Source: UBA3071 sp965369635
GTDB taxonomy: Bacteria > Chloroflexota > Anaerolineae > UBA3071
Length of the DNA: 30,447 nt
Assembly: GCA_965369635.1 (NCBI GenBank)
Contig: CBDURC010000010.1
Span: 1 to 30,447, forward strand
Reading direction: 5' to 3'
Shown: piece by piece, positions 17,353 through 25,423 of the stretch
Position numbering within the stretch: position 1 is the stretch's first letter
Layout of the letters: each line of letters begins with the position of its first letter
Program-made: the position numbers and the translations under genes
The notes under the pieces: model-generated
Seen by the model: only the letters and a program-made list of their open reading frames with translations
What the model was told of the DNA's origin: nothing
Database searches by the model: none

Positions 17353-18840
17353 CTATCCCCCGCCGAGCATCGTGCTGACAGCAACCAATCCAACCAGCAT
17401 CCAGAACAGCGGAAACACGCTGTAGGAGAGAAGTCCCCATGCAGCCAGTCCGTGCACCAACACAGCGACAATCCCTGCCAGCAGTCCCCGCGAAAGCGGT
17501 ACCGTATGCCACGGTCCTGCTGCCGCGCTGCGCTGCCCCCTTCGCCAGGCTTGCAGCAGCACCAGGCCCATGAAAGCCAGGAAGAGCAGGAGCGCGAACG
17601 GCCCCGCCTCGCTGGCCAGCGCCAGATAGACGTTGTGTATCTTATGCTTCTGCCCTTCCATCTGCCAACGCCACCCGAGGCCGTATTCCGGCAGCACGAT
17701 TCCGAGGTTGTCCAGACCGATGCCGCTGAGAGGGTAGTCGGCGATTATGGCCAGTGCCGCACGGTTCAGATTCTCCCGCACGCTCAGGGTATCCTGCAGG
17801 CTCTCGAACAGGCGGGCGCGGATCAGGCCTGCAAAGGGCAACAGCAAGAGACCCAGCAAGACCACTGCCACAGCCACAGTGATGAACTGGCGACGGTTCG
17901 GCAGCCGGCCGCGGGATTGCAGCCAGAGGACGACGGCCACGCCCGCCGCCAGGCCGAACCAGCCACCGCGGGTGAAGGTGACCACCTGAGCGGCTGTGCC
18001 AGCCAGGACGATCAGGCCCAGCAGGAGGCGTTGCATCCGGGTGCGGGCGGCCAGCCACAGGCTCAGGGCCAGAGGCACGAGCATCTCCAGCCAATGGGCC
18101 AGGCTGGTGTCGGTGTTCAGCGTGCCGCGCACACGGAAGAGGCCGCCCGCTACCGTGCCCACCTCGCGCACCTTGCCCACCGTGCCGCCCACCAGGTCGG
18201 AGATGGAACCGATGTTGCTGCGTGTGAGATACTGGAGAAGGCCCAGGCCGCCCTGGATGGCGACCATCGCCAGCAGCACTGCCACCAGCGATCGTAACTG
18301 CCAGCGCTCTCGCAGCGCATGGGCGAAGTAGAAGTAGATCAGGAAGCCCCGCGCGTACTGCAGCCAGCCGTTCAGTCCGGTGGGCACGTGTCGCCCCAGC
18401 AGGGAGGCCAGCAACAGCCAGGCCATCAGCGCCAGCCCCGCGGCGTCAAGTGCTGTCAGCCGCAGGGGCTTGGACTCACCCCGGTAGGCTCGCCACAGCC
18501 AGGCAACGTAGAGAGCCAGCAGTAGAGGGTCGAAGGCGTAGATGGTTAGGGGGATCCTCTCCACCGTGAGGTTGAGCGCCGCCAGCAGGCTCAGGGCGAA
18601 GAGGGCAGGCAGCCAGCTGTCGAACCCGGCGGCGATGACGATGGTCAGCCCGATCAGCAGCGCCAGGACCAGGGCTAGGAAGAGCCCTTCGGCACCGCTG
18701 CCGTGGATGCCGACCACGGCCACCGCCGTCAGCAGTACGGCCAGCAATGCGAAGCCAGCTAGCAGCGCCAGGTCTGGCAGCCAACCGGCCTGCAGAAATC
18801 CCTTTTTCATCGGCGAAGCGGCGTTATCGTCCACAGACAT
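17353..18840 (-). CDS. O-antigen ligase/polymerase-like membrane protein
   Basis: This 495-aa polytopic membrane protein has about 10-12 predicted hydrophobic segments. It resembles the Wzy/WaaL (O-antigen ligase) family. The large periplasmic-type region contains TFTRGGWFGLAAG (RGGW at 291-294) and a later KHKIHNVYLALASEAG motif, both typical of the family's catalytic face. It would polymerise repeat units or transfer a glycan from polyprenyl diphosphate to an acceptor on the outer side of the membrane. The ATG has only a weak ribosome-binding site, after a 124-bp spacer filled with 9-bp repeats. It is coupled to the next gene without a gap. Ligase and polymerase cannot be told apart from sequence alone. 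Confidence 0.88.
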   Translation of the reverse strand: MSVDDNAASPMKKGFLQAGWLPDLALLAGFALLAVLLTAVAVVGIHGSGAEGLFLALVLALLIGLTIVIAAGFDSWLPALFALSLLAALNLTVERIPLTIYAFDPLLLALYVAWLWRAYRGESKPLRLTALDAAGLALMAWLLLASLLGRHVPTGLNGWLQYARGFLIYFYFAHALRERWQLRSLVAVLLAMVAIQGGLGLLQYLTRSNIGSISDLVGGTVGKVREVGTVAGGLFRVRGTLNTDTSLAHWLEMLVPLALSLWLAARTRMQRLLLGLIVLAGTAAQVVTFTRGGWFGLAAGVAVVLWLQSRGRLPNRRQFITVAVAVVLLGLLLLPFAGLIRARLFESLQDTLSVRENLNRAALAIIADYPLSGIGLDNLGIVLPEYGLGWRWQMEGQKHKIHNVYLALASEAGPFALLLFLAFMGLVLLQAWRRGQRSAAAGPWHTVPLSRGLLAGIVAVLVHGLAAWGLLSYSVFPLFWMLVGLVAVSTMLGGG

Positions 18841-18883
18841 CTCATCTCAGAAGCGAAAGCATTTCGTGACAGAGTTGAAAGGT

Positions 18884-18955
18884 CCCTTCAGACCCTTCAG
18901 TCCCCTCAGACTCCTCGTTTCCCTCATTTCCCTCTTTTCCTCAGCTCCCTTCCCG
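18884..18955. repeat. Tandem 9-bp pyrimidine/purine repeat in the spacer
   Basis: There are eight consecutive degenerate 9-mers on the plus strand: CCCTTCAGA, CCCTTCAGT, CCCCTCAGA, CTCCTCGTT, TCCCTCATT, TCCCTCTTT, TCCTCAGCT, CCCTTCCCG. The strand asymmetry is strong, with an almost pure pyrimidine plus strand. The array fills most of the spacer between the second phosphohydrolase and the O-antigen ligase genes, where it would be transcribed as a purine-rich RNA. Confidence 0.75.
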
Positions 18956-18964
18956 CAAACCCGG

Positions 18965-20650
18965 CTAACTCAAATACCCCAACCCGGCCAGACGCGCCTT
19001 CACCTCCGCCGAGTCGGCCTCGGAGTACACCTTGCCAACCGGCGGTGGCTCCTCGACCGGCTCCTCGGCCTCGACGAAGCGCACCGGCCGCGCCGCCATC
19101 AGCGTCTCTTCCAGTGCTGCCTTCAGTACACGCCCGTCCATGGCGACCGGCACAGGCAGATCCATCAAGTACAGGATGGTGGGAGTCAAATCGGCAATGC
19201 TCGCCCCATCAAGGGCCACGCCCGGCCGGATTCCCGGCCCGCGCATGGCCAGGATTCCCTCCATGCGATGGGTGCCGCTGAGGAAGCTCGGCATCGGCTC
19301 CACCAGCAACTGGCGGCGAAATTCAGTCACCACCCAGTAGCCATCGGCCGGCATCACCACCAGATCGGGCAGCTTGTTGGCTTGGCTGCCATGGTAAATC
19401 TCCTCCCGACGCCACACCTGTGCCACCATCGGTTGGCCGTTGGCCGGATCACGCAAGGCCAGCAGCCCTTCGGCGATGCGTTCCCGCAACGCCTCCCACG
19501 CCGGGCCCGGTGGCACCGTGCCCTGACGCTCACGCCCCACGGTATTGAGATAAATGCGCCCGAAGAGAGAACTGGAAAAGGCGAACGCTTTCGTCTGAGG
19601 CCACTCGATGAGCGCGTCCCGCTTGAGCCGCGCCACCAGTCCTTCGCCGCGGCTGCGCGGCTTGATCAGCCGACGGCGCAGCTTGAAGACGTCGGCCCGA
19701 CGCACCGCCTCCTCGGCCCAGCCCAGCAGCCTGCCCTTGAAGGACGATTGGGCCGGTGCCGACAGCAGCCCCTCATTCAACAGCCACTGATTGAGGTACA
19801 GACGACGCATCACCGGTCCAAAGCCGTGATCGGACATGACAATGACCGGCCGCTCGTCGCCGGCCAGCGTGCACAGTTCGCCCACCAATTCGTCCAGCGT
19901 TTGGTAGAAGCCACGCACCTGAGCCTTCTCCAGTTCTGGCTTGCGTTCGAAATCGGGGTGATGGGGATCGGCCCAAGCCCACAGGGCGTGCTGGATGATG
20001 TCGGTGGCCTGGAAGTGAACCATGAAGAAGTCCCAGTCTTCCTTGTTGAAGATGTAGCGGGCAACCGCCGCCCGGCCGCGGGCCAGGGCCGTCACCTGTT
20101 CCACGAAGCCCTTCACGCCCAGGTAATCGAAGGTGCGCACGGGGGTGAACACCTGATACTCGCCCACGGCGGCTACCACCTCGTCGTACAGCTCTGGCGG
20201 CCAGAAGGCCTGCCGCGGCGAGGGGCTGAGCATCCCGGCCACGAGGACGCCGTTCACCGGCTGCGGTGGATAGGTCACCGGCACATTAATGATCGCCAGC
20301 CGCTTGCCAGCATCGCCGAGCAAACCCCATAGCGTGCGCGGGCCGACACTGGTGGCATCCACCAACGGGGTGTCATAGGTACCAGGCTGGTAGCGAGTGA
20401 AGTAGAACAGGCCGTGCTTGCCGGGGTTCATCCCCGTCTGGAAGGTGGCCCAGGCCGGAATCGTAACCGGCGGGATCGTGGAGCACAGCTTGCCTGACGC
20501 ACCCTCGGCCACCAGGCTGGCCAGGTTGGGGAGATACCCCGCCTCCATCCACGGCTGCAGGATGTCCCACGTGGCCCCGTCCAGGCCGATGACCATCACC
20601 TTGCGTGATGCGTGTTGCGTGTTGCGTGTTACGTGTTGTGTGTCACTCAT
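18965..20650 (-). CDS. Alkaline phosphatase superfamily phosphodiesterase/phosphohydrolase (copy 2)
   Basis: This 561-aa protein is the paralog of the one at 15697-17352. The same metal and catalytic positions are present: D24 in VIGLDGATWD, T63 in PPVTIPAW, D217 and H221 in DIIQHALW, D274-H275 in MSDHGFG, and a late His in SGTHRMEG. It has no signal peptide and is predicted to be cytoplasmic. The ATG overlaps the flippase stop by 4 bp (ATGA). Residues 3-16 (DTQHVTRNTQHASR) are encoded by a 7-bp tandem repeat. The conserved family start (VMVIGLDG) comes only at residue 18, so the true start could be the GTG or ATG after the repeat. A C-terminal Glu/Pro-rich stretch (EAEEPVEEPPP) is unlike copy 1. 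The substrate is unknown. Confidence 0.9.
   Translation of the reverse strand: MSDTQHVTRNTQHASRKVMVIGLDGATWDILQPWMEAGYLPNLASLVAEGASGKLCSTIPPVTIPAWATFQTGMNPGKHGLFYFTRYQPGTYDTPLVDATSVGPRTLWGLLGDAGKRLAIINVPVTYPPQPVNGVLVAGMLSPSPRQAFWPPELYDEVVAAVGEYQVFTPVRTFDYLGVKGFVEQVTALARGRAAVARYIFNKEDWDFFMVHFQATDIIQHALWAWADPHHPDFERKPELEKAQVRGFYQTLDELVGELCTLAGDERPVIVMSDHGFGPVMRRLYLNQWLLNEGLLSAPAQSSFKGRLLGWAEEAVRRADVFKLRRRLIKPRSRGEGLVARLKRDALIEWPQTKAFAFSSSLFGRIYLNTVGRERQGTVPPGPAWEALRERIAEGLLALRDPANGQPMVAQVWRREEIYHGSQANKLPDLVVMPADGYWVVTEFRRQLLVEPMPSFLSGTHRMEGILAMRGPGIRPGVALDGASIADLTPTILYLMDLPVPVAMDGRVLKAALEETLMAARPVRFVEAEEPVEEPPPVGKVYSEADSAEVKARLAGLGYLS
20602..20643. repeat. Coding heptanucleotide repeat at the start of phosphohydrolase copy 2
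   Basis: There are six 7-bp units on the plus strand: TGCGTGA, TGCGTGT three times, TACGTGT and TGTGTGT. Read on the coding strand they give NTQHASR-like heptapeptides just after the ATG. Seven is not a multiple of three, so gain or loss of one unit would shift the reading frame of the gene. Confidence 0.85.
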
Positions 20651-22254
20651 CGCCTACCGCCTATCGCTTGTCTCGCGTCGCCGATTCCCCGCACCAGTTG
20701 TAACAAGCCGGGCAGCTCATCCAGTCGTAATAGTTGACCCACAGCGAGGTAGATCAGCCCGCCCAGCGCACCAGTGCTGGCTGCTACCAACAGTGCATTG
20801 ATCGTTGTAGTGGCCCACCCCAGGCGGCCGGCTACTGCCCATCCACCCCATGCAGCCAATCCGGCAACACATGACGCGGCCACCACTCGAGCCGTGTAGG
20901 CTCCCAAGTCCAGTCCGCCCAGAGGCCGCAGCAGCCAGTACGCTCGCGCCACGGACAGAAACGCCGTCAACGTAGAGGCCCAGGCCAACCCGTGCACGCC
21001 GATCAAGCGCATCAAGCCCCAGGCCAGAAGGACGTTCACGCCCAGCATCCAGGTCATGTGCCGGGTGGGCGTGGTCGCATCCCGCCGGGCGTAGTGCGCC
21101 GTCAGCATAACCTGCACCAGCGCCAGCGCCGGCACGTTGAGCGCGTAGATGGTCAGCAGCGCGGCGGTGAGAGCGGTGTCTGCCACATCGAACGCCCCAC
21201 GCTGGAACAGCACCCACACGATGGGCGTGCTCAGAGCGGCCATCAGCGCCGCGGCCGGACAGGTGATAAAACTCAGCAGACGGTAGCCCAGCCGCAGGCT
21301 GCGGCGGAGTGCCGGTCCGTCTCCGGCCTGAGCCGAGGCCGACAGCGTGGGCAGGATGGCCGTACTGACACTGTTGGCGAAGACCTGGAAAAGCGAGAGC
21401 GACATGCGCCGGGCATAGCTCAACGCGGTCACGCTGCCGGCGGGCAGGAAGGAGGCCAGGAAGCGCTCAAGAATTAGTCCGCTGCGCCGCAGGCCGATCC
21501 CGCCAGCTCGCGTCATCAGCAGTCGCATACCCTCACGGACGTCGGGGTCGGAAAGGCTCCAGGAGAACCGATAGCGACCGCCTGCCCAGGCTATCGCCAC
21601 CCCCAGCAGAACCATTTGCGCCAGCGTTCCCACGACATAGCCGAAGGCCAGGGCACGGATGCCCCAGGTGTGGTAGCCAAGCAGCAGTGTCGCCAGCGCG
21701 CCCATGTGGCGCACCACATTGCCTGCTGCGGGCACGGCGAAGCGCTCCAGAGCGTTGAGTTGCGCCCGCATCACCTCCGCCAGGCCCAGGGGCGGCAGCA
21801 TCAGGAACAGGATGCGGGCCAGCGAGACGGCCTGCGCCCGCTGGGGTGGTTCCAAGCCTGCCCCCACCAAGCCCGTGATCCAGCCGGCTGCCAGCCATCC
21901 CAAGGCCGAGATGGCCACCAGCAACGCACCGCTGAGGTTCAGCAGGCGGCTGAAAACCGTCCAGGCTCGGGTGCGCTCGCCATCCTGCAATCCGGTCAGC
22001 ACCGGCACCAGCCCACTGACGAAGGACCCTTGCAGGACGAGCATCACGAACTGGGGAACAGTGAAGGCCAAAAAGAAACCGTCGGTGGCTTGGCCAAGGC
22101 CGAACAGCGCGGCCACGACCATCTCCAGCACCAGGCCACCCAGCACGCCCAGGCCATTGAAGAGCGAGATGACGGCCGAATGGCGTACGATGGCGCTGTG
22201 GGCTTCCTCGCTTTTCGGCTTCGTCGATTCCTTCGGCTGATCTAGTTCAGGCAA
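20647..22254 (-). CDS. murJ: MurJ/MviN-type lipid flippase
   Basis: This 535-aa membrane protein of the MOP exporter superfamily has about 13-14 hydrophobic segments. The region RHSAVISLFNGLGVLGG is followed by ALFGLGQATDGFFLAF and VFANSVSTAILPTLS, typical of MurJ/MviN proteins, which flip lipid-linked cell-wall precursors. Its place among polysaccharide genes suggests that it flips a polyprenyl-linked glycan here rather than, or in addition to, lipid II; the symbol reflects the family only. The start is TTG (22252-22254), overlapping the Wzz-like gene by 8 bp; no ATG lies before the first membrane segment. It overlaps the following phosphohydrolase gene by 4 bp. An N-terminal charged tail (about 20 residues) precedes the first helix. 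Confidence 0.88.
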   Translation of the reverse strand: MPELDQPKESTKPKSEEAHSAIVRHSAVISLFNGLGVLGGLVLEMVVAALFGLGQATDGFFLAFTVPQFVMLVLQGSFVSGLVPVLTGLQDGERTRAWTVFSRLLNLSGALLVAISALGWLAAGWITGLVGAGLEPPQRAQAVSLARILFLMLPPLGLAEVMRAQLNALERFAVPAAGNVVRHMGALATLLLGYHTWGIRALAFGYVVGTLAQMVLLGVAIAWAGGRYRFSWSLSDPDVREGMRLLMTRAGGIGLRRSGLILERFLASFLPAGSVTALSYARRMSLSLFQVFANSVSTAILPTLSASAQAGDGPALRRSLRLGYRLLSFITCPAAALMAALSTPIVWVLFQRGAFDVADTALTAALLTIYALNVPALALVQVMLTAHYARRDATTPTRHMTWMLGVNVLLAWGLMRLIGVHGLAWASTLTAFLSVARAYWLLRPLGGLDLGAYTARVVAASCVAGLAAWGGWAVAGRLGWATTTINALLVAASTGALGGLIYLAVGQLLRLDELPGLLQLVRGIGDARQAIGGRR

Positions 22255-23512
22255 CCTGCTGGGCCTCCGAACGCAGGGCTAGAAGCAGCGCGGCCAGCAC
22301 ACCCAGCAATCCCCCAAGTACGCTGCCCACGGCGGTGTTGACGAGCACTTTGGGCGACACTGGCGCCCTGGGCAACTGGGCCGGGCTCACGACCAGCAGC
22401 CAACTGTCATGTAGCTGCGTCTGGGTCTCGATCTCTTGCAGCTTGAGGGCGAGGATGATGTACGATTCCTCAGCCAGTTGCCGCTCGCGCACCAACTCGA
22501 TGAGCTGGCGCTGCTTCTCAGCCAACTTCGCCTGCAATGCGCGCACGTCCACCTGCAAGGCAGTGATGATGCCCTCCAGCGACACCGCTTCGGCCCGTAG
22601 CGCGTCCAGCACTCCGCTGATGTCTTGCGTGACCAGCGCAGCGGGACCCAGCCGACCGCGCGCGGTCAACACCTCGCTGGCACTCAGCAACTCCAGCGGC
22701 AGGTCTCGGCCAGTGGCATTGCCCTGCCCCTGCAAAGCCTCCGCCTGTCCGATGAGCAGATTCACTGCATCGCGGGCAGCCATGTAGCTGCCCAGGGTCA
22801 GGTTCTTGGTCTCCAACGCCTCTCCCGCCGCACCGTAGCGCTCGTATAGGCCAAACAGGTTGCGCACATCGGTCAGGCCAGATTGACGGGAGAAGGAGGC
22901 GGGGTACTGGACGTTGTCCACCAGCCCTACGCCGGTTTCTCGCTGGAACGCTTCTAGTCTGTCCTCCGCCTGGCCCAGCTTTGCCTTAGCTGCCTCCAGA
23001 GACGTGCCGATGTCCCCTTCTGCCTCCAATGGAAAGCCGTACAACTCGTTGACCTGAGCCACGTAGACGCCGGCCCATGTGTTCGCCAGTTGCTGTGCCA
23101 GCGCCGGATCACTGTGACGGGCCTTGATCCGGAAGTAGCTGGTATCACCGCCCACTTGGGTGGCCTCGATACGCTCTATCAGCGCGCCTGGGGCCTGCTC
23201 CTCCACCGTCAACGCGTCTCCCATCACCTGCAGCACCCGCTCTTCCAACTCCCGGTTCTCGATCAGGTTGAACAGCGTACGATTGAGTGCTGTGTTCAGC
23301 CCTAGCTCCAGAGTGGAACGGAAGCGGCTATCGAAGTCGGCCTTCAGCTTGGGTGTGGTCACCAGCAGCGTCGTTCCCGCCTCGTACACCGGCGGCAGCA
23401 CTCGGCTGATGACAAAGCCGGTCAAGGCCCCGATGATGGCCAAGGCGAGTACCACCGGCCAGCGGCGTATCACAGCCCGCACGTAGCGGCCCAGGTCAAT
23501 CATATCGTTCAT
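22247..23512 (-). CDS. Wzz-like polysaccharide chain-length/co-polymerase protein
   Basis: The 421-aa protein has the Wzz layout. A short cytoplasmic N-terminus (DLGRYVRAVIRRWP) is followed by transmembrane helix 1 (about 18-38), then a Pro-containing start of the periplasmic part (LPPVYEAGTTLLVTTP). A long helical, coiled-coil-prone periplasmic region spans about 160-370. A proline-rich segment (SPAQLPRAPVSPK) leads into transmembrane helix 2 (about 390-412). It lacks the C-terminal tyrosine kinase domain found in Wzc-type proteins, and no separate kinase gene is seen here. Its role would be to set glycan chain length together with the O-antigen polymerase-like protein. The ribosome-binding site AGGAGGAG is strong. 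Confidence 0.88.
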   Translation of the reverse strand: MNDMIDLGRYVRAVIRRWPVVLALAIIGALTGFVISRVLPPVYEAGTTLLVTTPKLKADFDSRFRSTLELGLNTALNRTLFNLIENRELEERVLQVMGDALTVEEQAPGALIERIEATQVGGDTSYFRIKARHSDPALAQQLANTWAGVYVAQVNELYGFPLEAEGDIGTSLEAAKAKLGQAEDRLEAFQRETGVGLVDNVQYPASFSRQSGLTDVRNLFGLYERYGAAGEALETKNLTLGSYMAARDAVNLLIGQAEALQGQGNATGRDLPLELLSASEVLTARGRLGPAALVTQDISGVLDALRAEAVSLEGIITALQVDVRALQAKLAEKQRQLIELVRERQLAEESYIILALKLQEIETQTQLHDSWLLVVSPAQLPRAPVSPKVLVNTAVGSVLGGLLGVLAALLLALRSEAQQVA

Positions 23513-23548
23513 AGCTCCTCCTCGAAGGTGCTCAAGGTCAGACAGGGT

Positions 23549-25423
23549 TCAAAAGTAGTAATGCCGAACGACGACGCCTAACAGCGATCCTATGTCCAAC
23601 AGCGCTGTGCCCAGCACGGGCACGAGCCACCAATGTCGCCAACCCAGGCGCAAGCCCCAGCCGCGCCAGCCCAGCACGAAAACCACAGCCAAGGGCACCA
23701 GTGCCGGGAAAAGGTACCTCCCCTGTGGCTGCCAGGCCCGCCCGACCATGGGCAAAAGGACCACGGCGGCGACCAAGACCGCCTGAAGGCCCAGCCAGGT
23801 CAGCGCCCGCCGCTGCCAGGGCTCGGGCAGAAGCTGCCCCGCCCAGCGCCATCCTACTGCCGCCCCCAACGTTGCCAGGGCAGGCAGGACATAGGCCCAC
23901 AGCGGCAGCGTCAGCGTCAGCCAGCCGTAATCGCCCCAGAAGTTGCCGAACGTGACCGCCAGATAGAAGCCATAGCGCTTCAGCGACGCAGCATCGTAGC
24001 TGGTCGGGTCGAAGAGACCCCGGCTGAACCAGAGCGGCAGTCGCAGGTAGCCCGCCGTCCAACCTTCCCAGCGGTGCTTGGGAGTCTCGACGGAACCGTT
24101 GCGCAAGAGTTCCCCTTCAACGGCGCGCAGGCTGAGGTCATCGAAAAAGAGTTCCGGCGAGCCTTCGACTTCCTCGGGAACGGCCAGCAACACCCGCAGC
24201 CGGTCGGCGTCAGGGGCCACACGGTGACGCAGTTCGGAAGGCTGCCACCGCGGAGTCAGTCTCACGCCCTGAGTCGTTTCGTCTCGGCCATCGTCAATGG
24301 TGATCTGGGCTTGGGCTGCCTCTGCCGACCGCGCCCAGAAGCGCAGTGTCACTTCTTGGCCGCGCAGGCGGTGGACCTGGTTGCTGGGTATCGTTTGCAC
24401 CAGCCAGGCGTGCTGCTCGGGCGGCAGAGCCGGCAGAGTCAGCGCCCAGGTGCCGCTGTGGGCAGCGACCGCGGTGCGAGCGTCGTAACGCATGGTGCCG
24501 CGGCGGCCCCACGCGGCCGCCTGACCTGGCACCGGCCACAGGGCCAAGATGGCCAGGGCCAATACCAATCCGCCGACGGCCAGCGCTCCGCACCATCGCT
24601 GTCGCCGTGAGAGCATCCGGCGTGCAGTCACGACCAGGACGACTGCCGTCAGCGGCAAGGCGAACAGACCGCTCTTCTTGCTCAGCGGCAACAACACTGT
24701 GAGCACCAGCAGGGCCAGCAGCCGTGACCTGTTCCAGCCGCGGCGACTGCCGCGAACCAGCGTGAAGGCCAGTGCCGCACCGCCCAGGTTGGCCAGAGCG
24801 TCGTTGTTCGCCGAAGCACCGATGAACGCAGCCATCGGCTGGAAACCCAACCAAGCGGCGACGGCCAGCGACAGCGTGTGGCGAGATGGCCACAGCTCTC
24901 GCGCCGTCAACCCGCCCAGGAGCACCACACCCGCGCCCAGCGCCGCCGAGTAGGCCCGAATGGCCGTTAGCTGCCGCTCGATCCCCGGGAGCAGGCGGCA
25001 GATTAGCGCAGGCAGCACGTAGTAGAGCGGCGGTTCATCGGCGACCTGCGTGCCGGCGCGGCTCAGCCAGGCGTCCTCCGCTTCACCGAACGTGACCGGC
25101 AGCGGATCGGGCGTCGAGTCTCCCAGATACTCCCAAAAGCGACGGGCCGCAAGGGAGCGCAGAATCCTCGCCTGCAGCGTGGGCGAGATGTCAGCCGGCG
25201 TCAGCAGGTGCCCCTTCTCAGCCAGCAGACGGGCGTACTCGTAGTGCAGCGGCTCGTCGGGCGCCTGCCAGAGCGGAACGACGGTGGCCCACAGCAGCCC
25301 GTGCCCCCACGCCAGCAGGAAGATGAGCAAGGCGACTCTCGTGCAGTATCTTCCCGTATCGCCCCGCGCTGACGGAAGGCGGGGTACTCCGCTTCCAGTT
25401 CCAGCCCCAGCGCCAAGCGTCAT
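23549..25423 (-). CDS. DUF2142-type membrane glycosyltransferase with an inserted beta-sandwich domain
   Basis: This 624-aa membrane protein of the GT-C type would use polyprenyl-phosphate sugars on the outer face. An N-terminal helix leads into an acidic loop motif (WQAPDEPLHYEYARLL) like those carrying the catalytic acid in GT-C enzymes. Several hydrophobic segments follow to about 305. A soluble part of about 310-450 (TLRFWARSAEAAQAQITIDDG, SPELFFDDLSLRAVEGELL, NGSVETPKHRWEGW) resembles a carbohydrate-binding jelly roll. Further helices end in a conserved GRYLFPALVPLAV near 573, characteristic of DUF2142. The ATG overlaps the upstream GT-C gene by 4 bp. It is paralogous in architecture to that neighbour. 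Donor and acceptor are unknown. Confidence 0.82.
   Translation of the reverse strand: MTLGAGAGTGSGVPRLPSARGDTGRYCTRVALLIFLLAWGHGLLWATVVPLWQAPDEPLHYEYARLLAEKGHLLTPADISPTLQARILRSLAARRFWEYLGDSTPDPLPVTFGEAEDAWLSRAGTQVADEPPLYYVLPALICRLLPGIERQLTAIRAYSAALGAGVVLLGGLTARELWPSRHTLSLAVAAWLGFQPMAAFIGASANNDALANLGGAALAFTLVRGSRRGWNRSRLLALLVLTVLLPLSKKSGLFALPLTAVVLVVTARRMLSRRQRWCGALAVGGLVLALAILALWPVPGQAAAWGRRGTMRYDARTAVAAHSGTWALTLPALPPEQHAWLVQTIPSNQVHRLRGQEVTLRFWARSAEAAQAQITIDDGRDETTQGVRLTPRWQPSELRHRVAPDADRLRVLLAVPEEVEGSPELFFDDLSLRAVEGELLRNGSVETPKHRWEGWTAGYLRLPLWFSRGLFDPTSYDAASLKRYGFYLAVTFGNFWGDYGWLTLTLPLWAYVLPALATLGAAVGWRWAGQLLPEPWQRRALTWLGLQAVLVAAVVLLPMVGRAWQPQGRYLFPALVPLAVVFVLGWRGWGLRLGWRHWWLVPVLGTALLDIGSLLGVVVRHYYF

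Noticed and set aside
20602..20643. CRISPR array
   Set aside because: The units are 7 bp in direct tandem without spacers; no other array-like pattern of 24-40 bp repeats with unique spacers was seen in the window.
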